This document shows positions 1 to 6,461 of a stretch of DNA of 12,375 nt, piece after piece (within the stretch, counting starts at the first letter, position 1; each line of letters opens with the position of its first letter). Made by a program: the position numbers and the translations under genes. A model generated the notes under the pieces. The model had not been told where the DNA came from, did not search any database, and saw only the letters and a program-made list of their open reading frames with translations. The stretch is from Pseudomonadota bacterium (GTDB lineage Bacteria; Myxococcota; Myxococcia; Myxococcales; Myxococcaceae): the NCBI GenBank assembly GCA_023424585.1, contig JAFADT010000904.1:1-12375 (forward strand), written 5' to 3'.

Positions 1-1
1 G

Positions 2-1606
2 GGCGGCGTCGCGGACCTGTCACTCATCCCCGTCGCGCTGCTGGAGCGCATGGAGATCCTCCGCGGCGCGGCCGGGGCCCGCTACGGCGCGGGCGGCCTG
101 GGCGGCGCGGTCAACCTCGTCACCCGCGCGCCTTCGTCGCGGCTGCTCTCCAGCGGCGAGGTCACCTACGGCAGCTTCGAGACCGTGATGGCCCACGTCG
201 CCGCGTCGGGCGCGCTGCTCGCCGGTCAGGCGCTGGTGCTGCTGCACGGCGGCCGCTCCCAGGGGGACTTCAGCTACCGCGTGGATGAGCTGCCCGCGCT
301 CGACGACAACCCGCTCACGCAGGAGGTGCGCACGCGCAATGACGCTCGCGGCGGCGGCGCGCTCCTGACGTACCGGCACGGGCTGGACGGCGGCGGACGC
401 GTGGACGTGCTGGCGGAGGTGTCGCTGGAGGACCGCGCGCTCGCGGGCACCGTGCAGAACCCCACCGTGTCCCGCCGCCAGGACCAGACGCGCCTGTCGT
501 TGGGCGCTCGCTGGGCACGGCCCTTCGGGGACACGGGCGAGGGCAGCGCTCGCGGCTTCTTCCGCCGCGACTGGCTGGACGTCACCGGCGGCACCACCGG
601 CGTGGACTCCGGCGCGCAGCGCTACACCGTGGGCGGCGTGGAGGTGGAGGGGCGCGCGGTGTGGGGACCCCACGCGCTCGCCGTCACGCTCGCCGGGTCG
701 TCGGAGTCCGTCACGCAGGCCGTGGGCGCGCAGGCCGCGTCGTGGTGGCGCGCGAGCGTCATGGCCATGGACGAGCTGTCCCTGTTCTCCGAGCGCCTGA
801 AGCTCGTGCCCTCGCTGCGCGTGGAGCGCGTGGGGCGCTTCTCGCTCCTGTCGCCCAAGCTGGGCGCGAGCGTGGACCTGGGCCACGGCTTCGGCGTGCG
901 CGCCAACGCGGGCCAGTCCCACCGCGCGCCGTCGTTCCTGGAGCTCTACATCCGCCAGGGCCTGCTGCTGCCCAACCCGGAGCTCAAGCCCGAGCGCGCC
1001 CTGTCCGTGGACGCCGCGGCCCTGTGGCGCGATGACGCCTGGAGCGTCACCGCGGGCGGCTTCGCGGCGGTGTACGAGAACCTCATCGCCTACGAGCTGT
1101 ACCCGCCCATGCTCGCCAAGCCCTACAACTTCGCCGCCGCGCGAGTGTGGGGCGCGGAGGTGGAGCTGGAGGCCCGACCGCGCGCGTGGCTCACCGCCAC
1201 CAGCAGCTACGCGTGGACCCGCACGCAGAACCGCTACGGTGACCCGCGCTACTTCGGCAAGGAGCTGCCGTATCGCCCTCGCCACAAGTGGGTGGGGCGG
1301 CTGCGCGTGGGGCCGGGCTGGCTCAACGGCCGCGCGGAGGTGCTCGTCCAGTCCGCGCAGCTGATCAACCGCGTGGGCGAGGCGCGGCTGTCACTGCCCT
1401 CGCGCACCTGGGTGAGCGTGGGCGCCTCCAGCACCTTCCTGCACCGGCCGGACCTCACCGTGTCGTTCGACGTGAAGAACCTGCTCGATGCGCGGACCGC
1501 CGACTACACCGGCATGCCGCTGCCCGGCCGCGCCGCCTACGTGACGCTCGCCGTGGCGCTCGACCCATCTCCTCCGGAGGATTCCCATGTCGCGTCCCCT
1601 CCCTGA
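2..1606 (+). CDS. TonB-dependent outer-membrane receptor, BtuB-like (5' end outside window)
   Basis: Gated beta-barrel that imports a scarce ligand across the outer membrane using TonB energy. The frame is open from base 2, so the ATG at 50 is internal and the signal peptide, TonB box and first part of the plug are missing. The first visible residues are end-of-plug sequence (LLERMEILRGAAGARYGAGG, then GGAVNLVTR). The barrel follows, with typical segments: HRAPSFLELY, then NPELKPERALSVD, a later strand with GAEVELEARPR, and a C-terminal VSFDVKNLLDARTADYTG followed by PLPGRAAYVTLAVAL. After that last strand the protein runs on about 14 Pro/Ser-rich residues, whereas such barrels usually end at the final strand. 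Its last 20 nt overlap the next gene. Cobalamin is the inferred ligand because two cobalamin riboswitches and a BtuG-like partner follow; the receptor sequence alone does not prove it. A siderophore or other TonB receptor is the alternative. Confidence 0.9.
   Translation, partial: GGVADLSLIPVALLERMEILRGAAGARYGAGGLGGAVNLVTRAPSSRLLSSGEVTYGSFETVMAHVAASGALLAGQALVLLHGGRSQGDFSYRVDELPALDDNPLTQEVRTRNDARGGGALLTYRHGLDGGGRVDVLAEVSLEDRALAGTVQNPTVSRRQDQTRLSLGARWARPFGDTGEGSARGFFRRDWLDVTGGTTGVDSGAQRYTVGGVEVEGRAVWGPHALAVTLAGSSESVTQAVGAQAASWWRASVMAMDELSLFSERLKLVPSLRVERVGRFSLLSPKLGASVDLGHGFGVRANAGQSHRAPSFLELYIRQGLLLPNPELKPERALSVDAAALWRDDAWSVTAGGFAAVYENLIAYELYPPMLAKPYNFAAARVWGAEVELEARPRAWLTATSSYAWTRTQNRYGDPRYFGKELPYRPRHKWVGRLRVGPGWLNGRAEVLVQSAQLINRVGEARLSLPSRTWVSVGASSTFLHRPDLTVSFDVKNLLDARTADYTGMPLPGRAAYVTLAVALDPSPPEDSHVASPP
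1576..1580 (+). promoter_or_regulatory. Ribosome binding site (GGAGG) for the Cys-rich propeller lipoprotein
   Basis: GGAGG lies 6 nt before the ATG at 1587 and inside the receptor gene. It fixes the start of the next gene within the receptor reading frame and implies coupled translation of the two. Confidence 0.7.
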
Positions 1607-3194
1607 TGCGCGGTTCGCGCTGTTGCTGTCGGCCCTGGCGGCGGCGCTCCTCACCGGCTGCCCGGAGGAGAAGGTCCTGTGCACGACAGGCCTGAGCGTC
1701 TGTGGCGCCGAGTGCGTGGACCTCCAGGGCGACCCGTCGAACTGTGGCGCGTGTGGCACCGCGTGCGGCGCGGGAGAGACGTGTCAGGCGGGCGCGTGCG
1801 GCTGCCAGCCGGGCACGGAGGCCTGTGGTGACGCCTGCGTCGCGCTCGTGAGCGACCCGCTGAACTGTGGCGCTTGTGGCGCCGCGTGCTCCTCCGGGCA
1901 GGTCTGTGAAGCCGGCACCTGCCGCGAGGGCTGCTCCTCTGGCGCCGAGCGGTGCGGGGACAGCTGCGTCGTGCTCGCGGAGGATCCGCTCAACTGCGGC
2001 GCTTGCGGCACGGTGTGCCCGGACGTGCAGTCCTGCCACGCGGGCCGCTGCATGTATGACGTGGTGACGGCCTGCTACACCAACGGGCAACTGGTGGGCA
2101 TCCAGGCGGGGACGGACCGGATGGGGCCCCGGCGGCAGTTCGGCTCGGGCGTGCAGTCGCTGGCGGCCTGGGATGGCGTGGTGCTGGCGGCGGACGCGGC
2201 GCGCGCGGTGCTGTCGCAGGCTCCGGCGGGGGCGCTGGGGACGGTGGCGGAGGAGGACTCGCTGGGCGCGGTGGCGTCCTCGCCCAATGACATCCTGGTG
2301 GACCCCCCGTATGTGTATGTCCTCGACTCGGTCAACAACACGCTCCAGGTGCTCAAGCGGGAAGGGGCTTCGCAGGGCGGAGGGCTGGGATTGCGCACGG
2401 TGGGGCAGGTGAACCTGGGCGCCAACACCAGCCCGCAGGTCATCGCGAAGCGCGGCGACACGTTCTACATCCCGCTGTTCGGCACGGCCGGCTCCGACTT
2501 CAAGCAGGGCAACGCCGTGGCGCGCGTCAGCGTGAGCGACCCGGAACACCCCCGGCTCGTGGACACCCTGCCGCTCACGGGCCTGGACCTGAAGTCCTTC
2601 GATGGCGGGACGACGATGGCGCTCCCGTACGCGGCGGTGTCGGTGGACGCGGGCGTCTACGTGGCGCTCACCAACCTGAACCCCGCGAATGACTACCTGC
2701 CCAACGGGCCCGGGATGCTCGCGCGCATCGACCCGGCGGATGGCGGGGTGCGGGCCATCGACCTGGGCGCGAAGGACTGCCTCAACGCGGGCGACGTGAT
2801 GGAGGTGGGAGACCAGCTGGTGGTGAGCTGCCTGGGCGAGGCGGTGTTCGACACCACGAGCGGCTACCGGGCGAAGGCGGTGAAGGCCACGGGGCTGGTG
2901 CTGGTGAAGGATGACCAGCCGGTGGCCTCGTATGCGCTGTCGCCGGGTTGCACCGGGGGGCCGGAGAACGGCTGCGACCTCGCGGTGGGCGGACGGCTCG
3001 CGGTGGTGGGCAACGCCGTGTACGTCACGGACGTGAACGCGGGCCGCGTGTTCGTGGTGGAGGTGCGCGACGGCCAGCTCGTCGAGCGGCGCGGCAACTC
3101 CACGCCTCAGGCGGCGGGCCCGGCGCTGGATGCGTGTCCGGTGGACCCCCGGCGCCAGGTGTCCAATGCCATCGACATCGTCGCGGTGCCGTGA
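1587..3194 (+). CDS. Lipoprotein with Cys-rich repeats and YncE-like beta-propeller (BtuG-like candidate)
   Basis: A predicted surface or outer-membrane lipoprotein of 535 aa. The signal peptide ends in lipobox LTGC with Cys25 lipidated and Pro at +2. Residues about 32-155 hold three Cys-rich repeats of about 40 residues (CG-x2-CV, then DP-x-NCGACG, then C-x5-C-x4-C). The remaining roughly 370 residues look like a beta-propeller of the YncE type, with blade-like segments such as VYVLDSVNNTLQVLKR, GDTFYIPLFG, GVYVALTNLNP and AVYVTDVNAGRVFVVEV. The gene overlaps the receptor by 20 nt, so the two are very likely co-expressed. In Bacteroidetes the propeller lipoprotein BtuG caps BtuB and captures cobalamin; domain type and gene order make this a candidate analogue, but homology is not shown. 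The Cys-rich part resembles repeats common in myxobacterial surface proteins and may form a disulfide-braced stalk. A generic adhesive or binding propeller is the alternative. Confidence 0.85.
   Translation: MSRPLPDARFALLLSALAAALLTGCPEEKVLCTTGLSVCGAECVDLQGDPSNCGACGTACGAGETCQAGACGCQPGTEACGDACVALVSDPLNCGACGAACSSGQVCEAGTCREGCSSGAERCGDSCVVLAEDPLNCGACGTVCPDVQSCHAGRCMYDVVTACYTNGQLVGIQAGTDRMGPRRQFGSGVQSLAAWDGVVLAADAARAVLSQAPAGALGTVAEEDSLGAVASSPNDILVDPPYVYVLDSVNNTLQVLKREGASQGGGLGLRTVGQVNLGANTSPQVIAKRGDTFYIPLFGTAGSDFKQGNAVARVSVSDPEHPRLVDTLPLTGLDLKSFDGGTTMALPYAAVSVDAGVYVALTNLNPANDYLPNGPGMLARIDPADGGVRAIDLGAKDCLNAGDVMEVGDQLVVSCLGEAVFDTTSGYRAKAVKATGLVLVKDDQPVASYALSPGCTGGPENGCDLAVGGRLAVVGNAVYVTDVNAGRVFVVEVRDGQLVERRGNSTPQAAGPALDACPVDPRRQVSNAIDIVAVP
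1680..2051 (+). repeat. Three in-frame Cys-rich repeats (NCGACG type)
   Basis: Three coding repeats occupy residues 32-71, 73-112 and 116-155 of the propeller lipoprotein. Each repeats the DP-x-NCGACG core with regularly spaced cysteines, which suggests a chain of small disulfide-linked modules outside the cytoplasm. Repeat spacing is 41-43 residues. Confidence 0.85.
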
Positions 3195-3212
3195 GGCATT
3201 GGCCCGCCTGTA

Positions 3213-3241
3213 TTGACAAGCACTGCCGTCCGCCATACTCC
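3213..3241 (+). promoter_or_regulatory. Sigma70-type promoter of cobalamin module 1
   Basis: A consensus -35 TTGACA at 3213-3218 is followed after 15 nt by CATACT (3234-3239), or after 17 nt by TACTCC (3236-3241). Transcription would start near 3245-3250, right at the 5' edge of the riboswitch. The same arrangement precedes the second riboswitch, which supports it as real. Confidence 0.6.
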
Positions 3242-3248
3242 AGCGCGC

Positions 3249-3452
3249 GTCGTTGGTACGCCGCATCCGCGCAGGGTGCGGCGTTGAAAAAGGGAACCCG
3301 GTGTGAAGCCGGGACTGCCCCGCAGCGGTGAGCAGGAACGAACGCCGTCCCCGCAAGCACTGGCCCTCGGATGGGCTGGGAAGCGACGGCCAGTAGGTGG
3401 GTGTCCCGGTGAGGGCCTCCCGCGCCTGCGAGTCCGAAGACCTGCCACGACC
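3249..3452 (+). ncRNA. Cobalamin riboswitch 1, full-size (class I architecture)
   Basis: Cobalamin-sensing leader RNA. Visible conserved parts, in order: GAAAAAGGGAACCCGGTG (3285-3302), GGGACTGCCCCGCAGCGGTGA, the CACTG element (about 3358-3362), the GGGAAGCG element (about 3379-3386), and a perfect B12 box AGTCCGAAGACCTGCC (3431-3446). A 7-bp arm lies at CGCCGCA/TGCGGCG near 3259-3283. GTCGTTGG at 3249-3256 can close a P1 stem with CCACGAC at 3445-3451. The CACTG/GGGAAG pair is the peripheral module of large adenosylcobalamin-type riboswitches. It probably represses lipoproteins A and B when cobalamin is plentiful. Confidence 0.93.
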
Positions 3453-3508
3453 CATGCCTCCGGGCATGGCTAGACCGAAGCCTCCGAGGGGAGGTGACGG
3501 AGGTCTTC
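3452..3508 (+). promoter_or_regulatory. Expression platform 1: hairpin plus conserved block
   Basis: Directly after the aptamer, CCATGCC (3452-3458) and GGCATGG (3463-3469) form a 7-bp hairpin with loop TCCG. A second region, CCTCCG (3481-3486) with CGGAGG (3498-3503) flanked by GAAG/CTTC, can form a longer stem; CCTCC can alternatively pair with the nearby GGAGG at 3490-3494. Bases 3472-3500 recur with 25 of 29 identical after riboswitch 2. There is no T-tract, so this is not an ordinary intrinsic terminator. From 3509 to 3603 I see only uncharacterised leader. Confidence 0.45.
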
Positions 3509-3603
3509 CGCTCGCGCGGCGTGTCGTGGCCTGACGTGTCCCTCGTGCGCGGTCCGCTCTCCGTCCCCGCCCCTTGGATTCACCTCGCCCGTGGGGGCGA
3601 TGC

Positions 3604-3610
3604 AAGGGAG
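3604..3610 (+). promoter_or_regulatory. Ribosome binding site AAGGGAG for lipoprotein A
   Basis: This purine-rich site lies 9 nt before the ATG at 3620. It favours that start over the in-frame GTG at 3494, which would add 42 residues ahead of an otherwise normal lipoprotein signal peptide and would place the start inside the conserved leader block. Confidence 0.6.
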
Positions 3611-3619
3611 CAGTCGCGG

Positions 3620-4972
3620 ATGAAGACAGAGCGGATGATGACGGCGCGGGGACTCAAGGGCTTCACGTGGGTGCTGACGACCCTCGCGATGGCGCTGCTC
3701 CACACCGGGTGCGGCGATGAGTGCATCGATGACTTCGACTGCCGCGACCAGGGCACCCCCGCCGCGGGACAGCGCTACACCTGCGTCGAGAACAAGTGCG
3801 AGCAGACGCCCATCGCCGTGCCGGACGCGGGCACGGAGACCGACGCGGGCACCGAGACCGATGCGGGCACGGACACCGACGCCGGCACCGAGACCGATGC
3901 GGGCACGGAGACCGATGCGGGCACCGAGACCGACGCGGGCACGGACACCGACGCCGGAACGGATCCGTGCGAGGCCGCCACCTATGACCCGAAGCTGGGC
4001 ACGCTCCAGCTCCAGGCGGGCTTCGTGGCCGGTGAGGCCGCGACGCTGCCCTCGGCCGCGGGGCCGGTGGGCGTGACGCCCGGTCCCACGTACTCGCTCT
4101 ACACGGTGGTGTCGGACAGCTACGTCGGCCCGCATGCGCTGTACTCACTGGGCACGTGGCCGCAGGTGTCGCTGGGCACGGCGTCGCTGTTCGACGTGGC
4201 CGCTCCCGCGGACCAGAGCCCTGGCGCTCAGCTCTTCCTCAGCAGCTACGTGGAGACGGACGGCCTGCGCGTCCTCACCGGCTACACGAAGTCCGGCGCG
4301 GGCTTCCCGGGCTCCGTGGGCGTGTATGACGTCGCCACGCCCGCCAGCTCCACCTACGTCTCCGCGCCGAGCAACTTCTCCGCGGGCGTCGTGCCGGGGG
4401 CGTTCCTCATCAACGGCGGCGGGCTCGACACGGTGTCGGCCGGCCTGGCCGTCTACGCGCTGAAGACGGACGTCACGCCGTACACCGCGCTGAAGGTGGG
4501 CACGCTCCCTCCGGAGACGGGCGGCAGCGGCTTCACCGCCGTGTCCACCAACGGCGTCGCGATGCTCGGCTACTACTCCGACGAGACCTTCCTCAACGAG
4601 GGCCGCGCGGTGGGCCCGGCGGTCATCTCCGAGGCGCTCACCTCCGGCACGCCGTTCGCCGTGGCGGATGCGCCCGCGCTCGACGTGGGCTCCAACTTCG
4701 TCGCGGCCGCGGGCCACGGCGAGGGCGTGTCGGTGCTCCGCGGCGACTACGTCCCGCCCGACTACAACTTCGCCGGAACGGACATCTCGCGCTTCGCCTT
4801 CACCGTGACGAACGGTGGCGCGACCGTGACCGTGGGCGCCCGCCAGCCCGTCCTCGTCTACGTGGACCAGTGCACGAGCGTGACCGGGATGACCGCCATC
4901 GGCGCGGACCTGCTCGTCGGCGTGGATGACAAGAACGGCGCGCGCCTGGTCCGCATCCAGCAGGCCCCGTGA
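3620..4972 (+). CDS. Cobalamin-riboswitch-controlled lipoprotein A, beta-rich (propeller-like)
   Basis: A predicted exported lipoprotein of 450 aa and first gene of module 1. The signal peptide has basic residues (K2, R5, R10, K13), a hydrophobic core and lipobox HTGC with Cys31 as lipid anchor; Gly at +2 gives no inner-membrane Asp signal. Cysteines 35, 41, 55 and 60 make a small Cys-rich head. A low-complexity linker of seven TxTDAG hexapeptides follows (residues 72-113). The remaining roughly 330 residues are beta-rich with repeated Gly/Val strands (GLDTVSAGLAVYALK, ADLLVGVDDKNGARLVRIQ) that suggest a propeller, though no family is recognised. It is a clear paralogue of lipoprotein C at 6462: all five cysteines above fall at the same residue numbers and the PGPTYSL and INGGGLDT motifs are shared. 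It overlaps lipoprotein B by 4 nt. Control by the riboswitch suggests a role in corrinoid binding or uptake at the surface; this is inferred. Confidence 0.85.
   Translation: MKTERMMTARGLKGFTWVLTTLAMALLHTGCGDECIDDFDCRDQGTPAAGQRYTCVENKCEQTPIAVPDAGTETDAGTETDAGTDTDAGTETDAGTETDAGTETDAGTDTDAGTDPCEAATYDPKLGTLQLQAGFVAGEAATLPSAAGPVGVTPGPTYSLYTVVSDSYVGPHALYSLGTWPQVSLGTASLFDVAAPADQSPGAQLFLSSYVETDGLRVLTGYTKSGAGFPGSVGVYDVATPASSTYVSAPSNFSAGVVPGAFLINGGGLDTVSAGLAVYALKTDVTPYTALKVGTLPPETGGSGFTAVSTNGVAMLGYYSDETFLNEGRAVGPAVISEALTSGTPFAVADAPALDVGSNFVAAAGHGEGVSVLRGDYVPPDYNFAGTDISRFAFTVTNGGATVTVGARQPVLVYVDQCTSVTGMTAIGADLLVGVDDKNGARLVRIQQAP
3824..3958 (+). repeat. 18-bp coding minisatellite (TxTDAG linker)
   Basis: After a leading Asp-Ala-Gly, seven tandem 18-bp units encode TETDAG or TDTDAG, with only synonymous or Glu/Asp differences between units. 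It forms the flexible acidic linker of lipoprotein A. The long matching reading frame on the minus strand here is only a shadow of this repeat. Confidence 0.9.
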
Positions 4973-5658
4973 GCATGCCCATGAGGACGGCCCTTCTTCC
5001 AAAGTCGTTCGCGCTGGGCGTCACCGCGCTCCTCACCGTGGCGTGCGGCGGCGAGGACTGGCAGGACTCCACCCAGGCCCAAGCGCTCGTGGGGGAGCCG
5101 TTCGCGGACCGCATCGTGTCCTTCTCTCCGGGCACCGGCGCGGGGTTCGGTCAGAGCCTGCTGCCCGGCATCGTGCTGGGCGCGCCGCAAGGGGATGGCG
5201 CGGGCTCGGGTTCGCTGGACGTGCTGTCGCTCGGGCGCAACGGCGTCATCGTCCTGGAGTTCACCGACATCGCGGTGACGGACGGGCCGGGCGTGGACCT
5301 GCTCGTCTTCGAGAACCCGTTCATCAAGCCCAACGGCAAGCCGTTCGCGGAGACAGGCGTGGTGGCTGTCAGCGACGACGGCGTCACCTGGTACGAGTTC
5401 CCCTGCGCGTCGTCCGACGTGGCGAACAACTACCCGGGCTGCGCGGGCGTCACGCCCGTGTACTCGCACCCCTCCAACGGCATCCCGGCCACCGACCCGG
5501 CCGTGGCGGGCGGTGACGGCTTCGACCTGGCGAGCGTGGGCCTCACCCGCGCTCGCTTCGTGCGGATCCGCGACTCGGGCGCCAACGGATACGCGGGCAT
5601 CAGCGGCGGCTTCGACCTGGATGCCGTCGCCGTGGTGAACGGCGTGCAGCTGCCGTAG
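4969..5658 (+). CDS. Cobalamin-riboswitch-controlled lipoprotein B (VFENPF family)
   Basis: A predicted exported lipoprotein of up to 229 aa and second gene of module 1. GTG at 4969 overlaps the stop of lipoprotein A as GTGA; ATG at 4975 (AGCAGG 9 nt upstream) and ATG at 4981 are equally plausible starts. The lipobox is TVAC with Cys26 counted from 4969. The mature protein is one compact domain with PFADRIVSF, then GSLDVLSLGR, LEFTD, DGPGVDLLVFENPF, VSDDGVTWYEFPC, YPGCAG, PAVAGGDGFDLA and YAGISGGFDLDAVAVVNG. I recognise this pattern from bacterial proteins loosely annotated as 'cell surface protein' but cannot name a Pfam family. The two cysteines in FPC and PGC are conserved in paralogue D and could form a disulfide. 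Alternating beta strands and Asp/Gly loops suggest a jelly-roll or discoidin-like fold with possible Ca2+ sites, which is inference. Operon position implies a partnership with lipoprotein A. Confidence 0.85.
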   Translation: MSMPMRTALLPKSFALGVTALLTVACGGEDWQDSTQAQALVGEPFADRIVSFSPGTGAGFGQSLLPGIVLGAPQGDGAGSGSLDVLSLGRNGVIVLEFTDIAVTDGPGVDLLVFENPFIKPNGKPFAETGVVAVSDDGVTWYEFPCASSDVANNYPGCAGVTPVYSHPSNGIPATDPAVAGGDGFDLASVGLTRARFVRIRDSGANGYAGISGGFDLDAVAVVNGVQLP

Positions 5659-5801
5659 CCGCGCGGAGCGCCGGGGCCGTTCTCCAGCGGACGGTCCTGG
5701 AGGCTTCGCGCGTCCACCTGGCGCAGCCGGGCCGGGGGAAGGCTTCCGGGGTGGGGGCGGCGGGATTAGATGCCCGCTGTTCCTCCCCCGGGTGCGCTTC
5801 C

Positions 5802-6113
5802 ATGAACCGTCGTCTCGCCTCACTCCTCGTGTTGCTGGGCGTCCTGCTCGGCGCGGCCGCGCCGTCCCTCGTGCCCTCGGCGGTCTGGGCCCAGGCGTCC
5901 CGCGGCGCGCCACGGAAGGAAGCGGCGCCACCTCCTCCCGCACCGGCGTATGAGTACACCTTCGTCAAGCGCGAGGGCCCGGACGAGGACCTGGCGGAGC
6001 TTCAGCGCCTGGGGGCGGAGGGCTGGCGCGTGGTGTCCACCGTCGTCGTGGATGGCAGCACGCGGCGCTACGTGCTGATGCGCGACCGCCGCGCGGAACC
6101 CGCGCCGCATTGA
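5802..6113 (+). CDS. Small exported protein with DUF4177-like domain
   Basis: A 103-aa protein with an N-terminal signal peptide (NRR, a Leu-rich core, likely cleavage after AVWA near residue 30), so it is probably periplasmic. An Ala/Pro-rich stretch (APPPPAPA) leads into residues about 50-95: YEYTFVKREG, then LAELQRLGAEGWRVVSTVVV and TRRYVLMRD. The 'LGAEGW' core with flanking strands matches the DUF4177 pattern of small proteins of unknown function. ATG 5802 is chosen because it places a clean signal peptide first; the open frame extends to 5751 without adding sensible sequence. No clear ribosome binding site is visible. It lies 143 nt after lipoprotein B, and its TGA sits inside the -35 box of the next promoter, so it may be a tail gene of module 1 or independent. 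Confidence 0.75.
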   Translation: MNRRLASLLVLLGVLLGAAAPSLVPSAVWAQASRGAPRKEAAPPPPAPAYEYTFVKREGPDEDLAELQRLGAEGWRVVSTVVVDGSTRRYVLMRDRRAEPAPH

Positions 6114-6138
6114 CTTTGTCACAGGGTCGCCATAGTCC
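6110..6138 (+). promoter_or_regulatory. Sigma70-type promoter of cobalamin module 2
   Basis: The -35 TTGACT is at 6110-6115. CATAGT follows after 15 nt (6131-6136), or TAGTCC after 17 nt (6133-6138). Spacing and the CATA(C/G)TCC core match promoter 1. The -35 box contains the TGA of the upstream gene (6111-6113). The predicted start near 6142-6147 coincides with the 5' edge of the riboswitch. Confidence 0.6.
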
Positions 6139-6143
6139 CGCCC

Positions 6144-6281
6144 CGTCATCGAGGCCTTCCCGCCATGGGGCGTGAGGGCTTCCAGGGAACCCGGTGCGAG
6201 TCCGGGACTGCCCCGCAGCGGTGAGCAGGCGCGGCGTTCGCACGAACGCCGCTCCCGCGAGTCCGAAGACCTGGCGACGAC
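6144..6281 (+). ncRNA. Cobalamin riboswitch 2, compact form
   Basis: The same aptamer core as riboswitch 1 is present: GGGAACCCGGTG (6185-6196), GGGACTGCCCCGCAGCGGTGA (from 6204) and B12 box AGTCCGAAGACCTGGC (6260-6275). GTCATCG near 6145-6151 can pair imperfectly with CGACGAC at 6275-6281 as P1. The CACTG and GGGAAG peripheral elements of riboswitch 1 are absent. In their place stands a single hairpin with near-perfect arms, GCGGCGTTCG (6231-6240) and CGAACGCCGC (6243-6252). At about 138 nt against about 204 nt it is a shortened variant. It probably controls lipoproteins C and D and the Rieske gene. Confidence 0.9.
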
Positions 6282-6341
6282 CCGGCAGCCTCCCCACGGA
6301 GGGGCCGGCGACAGACCGGAACCTCCGCGGGGAGCTGACGG
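6282..6341 (+). promoter_or_regulatory. Expression platform 2: hairpin plus conserved block
   Basis: CCGGC (6282-6286) pairs with GCCGG (6304-6308), enclosing CCTCC (6289-6293) paired with GGAGG (6298-6302). The block 6313-6341 matches 3472-3500 of leader 1 at 25 of 29 bases. As in leader 1, more than 100 nt still separate the block from the start codon. From 6342 to 6446 I see no further assignable element. Confidence 0.45.
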
Positions 6342-6461
6342 CGAAGGCAGGCCTCCAGGGGGCGACATGCGCCCGGGGGCTGGTGCCTTTCGTCCTCGGC
6401 CTCCCGCCAGGGGGAACGGCTTCTTCCGCCTCCATGCGGAGAGGCCAGGAGCGAGGACGCG

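Noticed and set aside
3454..3534. 26-codon leader ORF starting in the hairpin after riboswitch 1
   Set aside because: No good ribosome binding site, and no equivalent ORF in the matching place after riboswitch 2.
1455..3605. Very long minus-strand open frame (716 codons) opposite the propeller lipoprotein and riboswitch 1
   Set aside because: It is Arg/His/Ala-rich with no recognisable domain and runs through a clear riboswitch and a well-supported lipoprotein gene. Long antisense frames are expected at this GC content.
3494..3619. Upstream GTG start at 3494 for lipoprotein A
   Set aside because: It would add 42 residues before a normal lipoprotein signal peptide and start inside the conserved leader block; AAGGGAG ahead of ATG 3620 is a better start.
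5682..5702. Stem CTCCAG/CTGGAG after lipoprotein B as an intrinsic terminator
   Set aside because: Only 6 bp with a 9-nt loop and no T-tract; such stems arise often by chance in this composition.
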